Assembly: GCA_963769045.1 (NCBI GenBank)
Contig: CAVYKK010000027.1
Location: forward strand, 19,868-83,867
Direction of reading: 5' to 3'
From: Methanocella_A sp963769045
GTDB lineage: Archaea; Halobacteriota; Methanocellia; Methanocellales; Methanocellaceae
Length of the DNA: 64,000 bases
Shown here: piece after piece, positions 59,468-64,000 of the stretch
Layout of the letters: every line of letters starts with the position of its first letter
Numbering within the stretch: position 1 is the first letter of the stretch
The notes under the pieces: model-generated
The model's input: only the letters and a program-made list of their open reading frames with translations
Told to the model about the DNA's origin: nothing
Databases searched by the model: none
Program-made: the position numbers and the translations under genes

Positions 59468-59603
59468 TGACCCTTTCAACACAAAGGCCACAAAGGCCAC
59501 AATGTACACAACGTTTTAACCGGAAAGGGCTTCGAATTGCCACTTCTTATAATAGGACGTCGTGTACCTCGTGGCCTTCGTGGCCTTTGTGTCGAAAGGT
59601 TCA
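59468..59603. repeat. CACAAAGGC hairpin repeat (copy D)
   Basis: The left arm TGACCCTTTCAACACAAAGG begins at 59468; the right arm ends with its near reverse complement at 59603. The 9-base units CACAAAGGC repeat in the arms. It is closely related to copy C at 50566-50699. It lies in the 59407-59750 gap; the rest of the gap is AT-rich. Confidence 0.88.
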
Positions 59604-59723
59604 TGTGCCTACACAAAAAATGAGTCACCATGCCTGTAGACCGGTTGCGGCCGTTATGTCGGTTGTATCAGGCGCAAGCCGAGTAAGTCCATGGATTTTT
59701 TTTCATTTTGTAACACAAACTTT

Positions 59724-59735
59724 ATTACCGGTAAT
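59724..59735. promoter_or_regulatory. Perfect ATTACCGGTAAT palindrome upstream of a small regulator-like gene
   Basis: A 12-bp perfect dyad 15 bases before the ATG at 59751. Its half (ATTACCGG) equals one arm of dyad 2 at 24053. It is likely a repressor site, possibly for autoregulation. Confidence 0.55.
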
Positions 59736-59750
59736 GCAAACATTAAAATT

Positions 59751-60113
59751 ATGAAATTAAACGATATAGTCGCTTCGATGTCGGGATACATGTCCGAGCA
59801 GACGATAGTTGACTTTATCATGTACAGCAAGGCCTTCGATGACACCCGGTACTCTGTCCTGAAGACTAAAGCTATCGATAAAGTTTCTATTGCATTGTTA
59901 GCGGCGGCGAAAAACGGTGAGCTTTTTTATGATGTCGTCCAGTGGGGCGAAGACACCGGCGTAGCCTCCAAAGCGACATTTTCCCGCAGAAAGGACTTCC
60001 TGGTCAACCTCAGCGTTGTAGCGGAAGAGAGCGTAAAAACCCCGTTCGGAAGGCCGAAGATCCGTCTCAAGCTTAACGAGCCCAGGCTGAGGGAATATTT
60101 CGGTATCCCCTGA
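59751..60113 (+). CDS. Winged-helix-like small regulator, 120 aa
   Basis: About 120 residues from the ATG at 59751 (MKLNDIVASMSGYMSEQTIVDF). The C-terminal half (VVQWGEDTGVASKATFSRRKDFLVNLSVVAEESVKTPFGRPKIRLKL) reads like a winged helix with a wing of basic residues, so a DNA-binding role is likely. The ATTACCGGTAAT palindrome sits in its promoter. In-frame codons up to 59691 are probably not translated. The family is not recognised with certainty. Confidence 0.6.
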   Translation: MKLNDIVASMSGYMSEQTIVDFIMYSKAFDDTRYSVLKTKAIDKVSIALLAAAKNGELFYDVVQWGEDTGVASKATFSRRKDFLVNLSVVAEESVKTPFGRPKIRLKLNEPRLREYFGIP

Positions 60114-60145
60114 TACTCATTTTTATACTAATTTTCATCTACTTT

Positions 60146-60634
60146 TTATTTTATATTTCTGTAAAATAAGCAAGCCCTTGTTTCTGTGACGACGCCGCTG
60201 TCGTCGCCTTCGATGGCAATGCCTCCCGGGGTTCCCCGCAATGTCAGGCCGTCCAGTCCTCCCCTGCCGCAGAGCACGTCCTGTTCGGGATGGGTGCCGG
60301 GGACGATGCAGGAGGTCAGCCGTATATCCGTTCCTGCGGAGATCACTATCTGCAGGCGTCGTGTGGCCGGATGGCTCTTCGGGAGCACAAGCAGCGTCAT
60401 ATGGCCTTGCCGGACCAGATAGATCATGCAGGAGATCGCCTGTTTCGCTTCCTCTCCGCCATAGAAGGCGGACGCAGCGATCAGGTCGTCCTCCTCCAGG
60501 AACTGCACCAGCTCCTCGGATTCAGTCTCGATAAAAACATGCCTCGTAGTCGAGGCTTTGACGGCGCCTACGGTGTTTTTGCCGTCGGTCAAAAAGATGA
60601 TTTCTCCTGGCTTGAGGTCCCGGGACTGGCTCAC
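60146..60634 (-). CDS. Hypothetical protein, 162 aa
   Basis: A 162-residue soluble, beta-rich protein (MSQSRDLKPGEIIFLTDGKNTVGAVKAS at the start; later LTLLVLPKSHPATRRLQIVISAG). The GTG start at 60634 overlaps the stop of the small zinc-ribbon gene (GTGA), so the two are translated together. No family is recognised; it may be restricted to methanogens. Confidence 0.6.
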   Translation of the reverse strand: MSQSRDLKPGEIIFLTDGKNTVGAVKASTTRHVFIETESEELVQFLEEDDLIAASAFYGGEEAKQAISCMIYLVRQGHMTLLVLPKSHPATRRLQIVISAGTDIRLTSCIVPGTHPEQDVLCGRGGLDGLTLRGTPGGIAIEGDDSGVVTETRACLFYRNIK

Positions 60635-60786
60635 TCTACCAGCTCGACGTCCTCACAGCCGCAGGAAGGACAGGTCGGGTGCTTGCCCGCGCCTTTGAAA
60701 GTCGTGTCGCAGTCCTTGCACTTGTACCTCTTGAACTTGACCCCTTCGAGGTCCACGTCGAGATTGATGCCACCGGCGCTACACAT
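60631..60786 (-). CDS. Small zinc-ribbon protein, 51 aa
   Basis: A 51-residue protein with two CxxC pairs, YKCKDCDTTF and PTCPSCGCE, forming a rubredoxin-like zinc ribbon. A very strong AAGGAGGTGAGG ribosome site lies upstream of the ATG at 60786. It is coupled to the 162-aa gene and follows the fumarase genes by 24 bases on the same strand. It may be an iron or zinc protein acting with the 162-aa protein. Confidence 0.72.
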   Translation of the reverse strand: MCSAGGINLDVDLEGVKFKRYKCKDCDTTFKGAGKHPTCPSCGCEDVELVE

Positions 60787-60810
60787 CGCGCCTCACCTCC
60801 TTCTTATCCA

Positions 60811-61398
60811 TTATTTGTTGGAGCGCATAGCATTAATATTTTCCGAGACTCGCGACCTGACTTCTCCGTAGAGGTCGCCCATGTGAGCGTCCATGGTCAC
60901 CGTCAGCGGCCCGAAACGCTCCACGTCGAGGACCCAGACGGCCTCGGCCAGCCCGAGGTCTTTCCACTCGACGTCGACGACCTTTCGGACCATACGGGCG
61001 CCCAGCACAGCCGCGCCTCCGGTCATCGACAGGTATGCGCAGCCCTGGTCGTGCAGGGTTTTCAGGACTTCCCCGCCCATGCCACCCTTTCCGATGATCA
61101 GCCGGGCGCCGTGCCTGATAACGGCAGGCTCAAGACTGTTCATGCGGGCGCTGGTCGTCGGCCCGATAGCCACGATCTCCCATCCGCTGTCCTTTTCCCG
61201 GACTATGGGTGCCCCGTGGAAGAGGGCTGTGTTTTCAAGGTCGAAGGGCAGCGTCTTCTCCGCCGCAAAATACTCGGCCATGCGGATGTGCGCTTTATCC
61301 CGGGCGGTTAACAGCGTACCGGTCAGGTACACGGTATCGCCGATCTTCAGCTTCTCTGCCTCCGACCGCGAAAGAGGCGTCTGCAAGTGATATTCCAT
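60811..61398 (-). CDS. Fumarate hydratase, beta (C-terminal) subunit
   Basis: A 195-residue subunit of the two-gene class-I (oxygen-sensitive, [4Fe-4S]) fumarase. Typical parts are LKIGDTVYLTGTLLTARDKAH, the GPTTSARMNSLEPAVIRHGARLIIGKGGM loop that binds substrate, and WVLDVERFGPLTVTMDAHG-like segments. It starts with ATG directly after the alpha subunit stop. The enzyme interconverts fumarate and malate in the incomplete TCA pathway of methanogens. L-tartrate dehydratase is a related alternative. Confidence 0.93.
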   Translation of the reverse strand: MEYHLQTPLSRSEAEKLKIGDTVYLTGTLLTARDKAHIRMAEYFAAEKTLPFDLENTALFHGAPIVREKDSGWEIVAIGPTTSARMNSLEPAVIRHGARLIIGKGGMGGEVLKTLHDQGCAYLSMTGGAAVLGARMVRKVVDVEWKDLGLAEAVWVLDVERFGPLTVTMDAHMGDLYGEVRSRVSENINAMRSNK

Positions 61399-62268
61399 TC
61401 ACTCGCCCCCGTACGCGACTCTGCCGTCCCCGTAGACTCGCATGGACGCCCTGCGCGCCGCATAGCACTGCAGGTTAATGCCCACCGGCAGACTTGCGGT
61501 GTGGCAATCGGCCCGCTCGATATGGACCGCCAGTGCTGTCGTCCTGCCGCCGAGGCCCATGGGGCCAATGCCAGTCATGTTGATCTGTCCCAGCAGTTCC
61601 GCCTCCAGGCTGGCGTAGGCTGCGGCCGGGTTTTTCGAACCTGCCGGTCGCATCAGGGCTTTTTTTGCCAGTGCCATGCAAGCGTCCGCGCTGCCGCCGA
61701 TGCCTACCCCGACGATGACCGGGGGACATGGCTTTCCTTCCGCCCGGACGATCGCGTCCACGACGAATCGTTTGATGCCTGCCACCCCGTCGGAAGGGTT
61801 GAGCATGGCCAGCGCGCTCATGTTTTCCGAGCCTGCCCCCTTGGGCATGTAAGCGATCTCCAGATAATCAGTGTCATTGAACGAGTACGTTATATATGGC
61901 ATTTTTATCCCTGTGTTATCGCCGGTGTTGGCGCGCGTCAGCGGATCGACCACGTTCCTCCGTAGTGGCACTTCTTCCGTGGCCCGTCGCACCGCGCGGG
62001 CGAGCGCATTTTCAAGCCCGGGAACCCGCTGCCGGCCCATGCTGACGAAAAAGACCGGTATTCCGGTGTCCTGACACATCGGCAGCGTACACTTTCCCGC
62101 CTCTCTGACATTCTCGATCATGATGCCGAGCTCGCGTCGGGCTACCGTCTCTGTCTCCGACGTCCGGGCTGCTTCCAGCGCCGCGACGACGTCCGGCGGC
62201 AGCGAGGTAACGGCACGCCGTATCAGCTCGACGGTGGCGTCTTCGATGATCTTCTCCATCGCTTCCAT
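61399..62268 (-). CDS. Fumarate hydratase, alpha (N-terminal) subunit
   Basis: About 289 residues, the cluster-binding subunit of the two-part fumarase. Cysteines for the [4Fe-4S] cluster are found around KCTLPMCQDTG, PCPPVIVGVG and GPMGLGG-associated regions. The start is the ATG at 62268: a TTTATAAGCC box at 62290-62300 predicts a leaderless mRNA from here, and a TTG at 62289 would lie upstream of it. It is divergent from the methylthiotransferase gene. Confidence 0.93.
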   Translation of the reverse strand: MEAMEKIIEDATVELIRRAVTSLPPDVVAALEAARTSETETVARRELGIMIENVREAGKCTLPMCQDTGIPVFFVSMGRQRVPGLENALARAVRRATEEVPLRRNVVDPLTRANTGDNTGIKMPYITYSFNDTDYLEIAYMPKGAGSENMSALAMLNPSDGVAGIKRFVVDAIVRAEGKPCPPVIVGVGIGGSADACMALAKKALMRPAGSKNPAAAYASLEAELLGQINMTGIGPMGLGGRTTALAVHIERADCHTASLPVGINLQCYAARRASMRVYGDGRVAYGGE

Positions 62269-62361
62269 CGAAGGAAAGTTGCCCCGCAATGGCTTATAAA
62301 TTGTTACACGGAAGCCTCTGTGAAAAGCTTTTTACGGGTCGCATCCATATTCCGGGGTAAG

Positions 62362-63574
62362 ATGAAGGTATATGTCGAGACCTACGGGTGCACGGCCAAC
62401 GAGGCGGACTCGTCGGCGATGCGTGAGGCAATCATAGAGTCAGGCAGCGTGATTGTAGACAACCCTGCCGATGCCGATGCCGTCATCGTCAACACCTGTG
62501 CCGTGACACAGCATACTTCTCTGGCGATGCTCAAAGCCATTGGCCGCCATAGTGGCAGGCGTGTGATAGTGGCCGGATGCATGGCCGCGGTACAGGCCGA
62601 TATGCTTCCTGGCTGCGAGCGCGCGGAAGCGCCTGGCGCCGGGCCCGTGCTCCGGCTACTGGGGCTGGCAGGCGGGGACAGCATGCCATTGACTATATCC
62701 GGCCGTACCGCCATCGTCAAGATCGCCGAAGGCTGTCGCGGCCAATGCTCTTACTGCATCGTCCGGCGAGCCCGGGGCGACCTGCACAGCCGTTCTCCCG
62801 CAGATATTGTAGCTGCTGTCCGCAGGGCGGTACAGGCAGGCGCTACTGAAGATCTTCCTCACGGCCCAGGACACGGGCGCATACGGTATGGATATCGGCG
62901 GTCGACTGCCCGGTCTCATCCGGCAGATAAACGACGTGCCTGGCGACTTCAAGGTACGTATCGGCATGATGAACCCGTTCTCGATCGCCGACATCGTCCC
63001 GGAGATGATCGACATGCTCCTGTTGCCTCGTATATATCGGTTTGCACATATACCCGTACAGTCTGGCTCGGACCGTATTCTCGGCCTCATGAACCGGCCA
63101 TATACCGCACAGGAATATTGTGCATTGATCGGCAGGCTGCGAGACCATGTTCCGGGCATCACCTTTTCGACGGACTACATTGTCGGTTTCCCTACCGAGT
63201 CCGATCAAGACTTCCGGCTCACTATGGACAATCTGATAACCTGTCGCCCGCTGAAAGTAAACATAACCCGTTTTTCCGCCCGCCCGGGTACGCCGGCCAC
63301 GGCTATGCCAGACGTGCCCGGTACGGTAAAAAGGGAACGGTCCCGGGCACTTACGGCGCTCCACCACGAGATCACTTCGGCGTACATGCAGACCGCTGCA
63401 GGCAGTGTCCGCCAGGTACTTGTGACTGAGAAAGGTAAGCTGGGAACGGTTATCTCCCGCGATGACTCCTATAACATGGTCGTGATTACGGAAGACCTGC
63501 CATTAGGGGCAGTAGTGTCTGTGGAAATCACCGGATCGGGCACCACATATATGATCGGTAAGCGGCTGCAGTGA
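62362..63574 (+). pseudogene. tRNA t6A37 methylthiotransferase (e-MtaB type), frameshifted
   Basis: Two overlapping frames together encode one MiaB/MtaB-type radical SAM enzyme. Frame 1 (from the ATG at 62362) carries the N-terminal cluster cysteines (VETYGCTAN, VNTCAV and VAGCMAA) and the radical SAM motif EGCRGQCSYC; at about 62851 the similarity moves to frame 2 (IFLTAQDTGAYGMDIG...), with HIPVQSGSDRIL, STDYIVGFPTES and a C-terminal TRAM domain, ending at 63574. One extra base near 62842-62851 explains it. The cause may be a true mutation, a sequencing error or a recoding event. The intact enzyme would methylthiolate t6A37 in tRNA. Confidence 0.85.
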
Positions 63575-64000
63575 GAAACTAACTGGCAGAATTAACATGT
63601 CATGAGAAAAGGCCTGCCGGCAGGTATCTATCGCATCCTTTCATTCCAGAGCATATTTTCGGCCTGTATTTTATTTTAGCATGAAAATTAGCGTATAAAC
63701 GAATTTGAATCTATATTTTATAATATTTTCTAATATGGGATTAATTTTTACGTTTAATGCAAAAACAAATAAATATTTGGCATTTTTAAAATAACGGTAA
63801 TCTATTTATAGGTTGCAAAGTTAACATATATCATTTAGAGGATTAAAAATATTATAATTACTAATAAATAATAATTTTTCTTTAATTATTTCAGTTTATT
63901 TTCTTAATTAGGAAACAAGTCAATATTATTAATATTTAGATTTAGTTCTATATTTTTTATAGGAATTTACTTTTATGAAATATGATTTATATATTACTAG
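63575..64000. other. AT-rich, gene-free stretch
   Basis: The last ~425 bases are strongly AT-rich compared with the GC-rich coding backbone. No open frame of useful length, RNA gene or clear repeat is visible. It may be the promoter region of a gene beyond the window. Confidence 0.7.

Noticed and set aside
40571..59603. CRISPR array from regularly repeated CACAGAGG units
   Set aside because: The units are 9 bases, contiguous and arranged as inverted arms; there are no unique spacers of 30-40 bases and no cas genes nearby.

Overview
This window looks like chromosomal DNA of a methanogenic archaeon with a GC-rich coding backbone, most likely one of the Methanocellales (Methanocella-like). That placement is inferred from gene content and protein style, not from a database search. 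Supporting content is a complete coenzyme F430 cluster (cfbA-E), an A1Ao ATP synthase operon in the order H-I-K-E-C-F-A-B-D plus a small G-like gene, an AglB oligosaccharyltransferase, archaeal aIF2 beta and gamma, Rpo7, L10e, an archaeal UMP kinase and a geranylgeranyl reductase. I saw no rRNA gene, tRNA gene or CRISPR array.

Layout. 0-9.2 kb: DUF2073 and zinc-ribbon genes, UMP kinase, hydrogenase-maturation protease, an RMD1/DUF155 protein, a TatD-type hydrolase, secreted proteins, aIF2 beta and L10e. 9.3-14.5 kb: two adjacent coiled-coil genes (234 and 1483 aa) built largely of 11-residue repeats. 14.9-20.0 kb: the cfb operon on the minus strand. 20.2-23.1 kb: aglB. 23.1-31.5 kb: an accessory stretch with two metallo-beta-lactamase paralogues, a cupin, a double-cubane-cluster dehydratase-like protein with its ATP-driven activase, a truncated copy of the activase, a nucleotidyltransferase pair, and an RCC1-propeller protein. 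31.5-34.8 kb: two ABC-2 permeases without an ATPase, a secreted-protein gene with an in-frame TAG, and an intact IS element with a 10-bp target duplication. 34.9-41.6 kb: regulator, metalloprotease, Rpo7, PIN protein, aIF2 gamma, Rieske, CDGSH, DHH phosphoesterase and response regulator. 41.9-50.5 kb: ATP synthase. 50.8-64 kb: membrane proteins, HisF, MazG-like protein, amino-acid permease, thymidylate kinase, a regulator/ferredoxin/geranylgeranyl reductase operon, two-subunit fumarase, and a methylthiotransferase gene split by a frameshift. The last 430 bases are very AT-rich and appear gene-free.

How it fits together. Core energy metabolism (F430 for methyl-coenzyme M reductase, the A-type ATP synthase), translation and transcription factors, archaeal lipid saturation and N-glycosylation are present as tight operons with frequent ATGA/GTGA overlaps. 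Between them the intergenic DNA is unusually structured. One repeat group has arms of about 9-bp units (CACAGAGGT- or CACAAAGGC-like) arranged as long inverted repeats. A second group has an alternating CG-rich core, and in one copy that core is inverted relative to its flanks. These two groups, the 11-residue-repeat coiled-coil pair and the double-operator redox cluster are the parts I consider most worth a second look.
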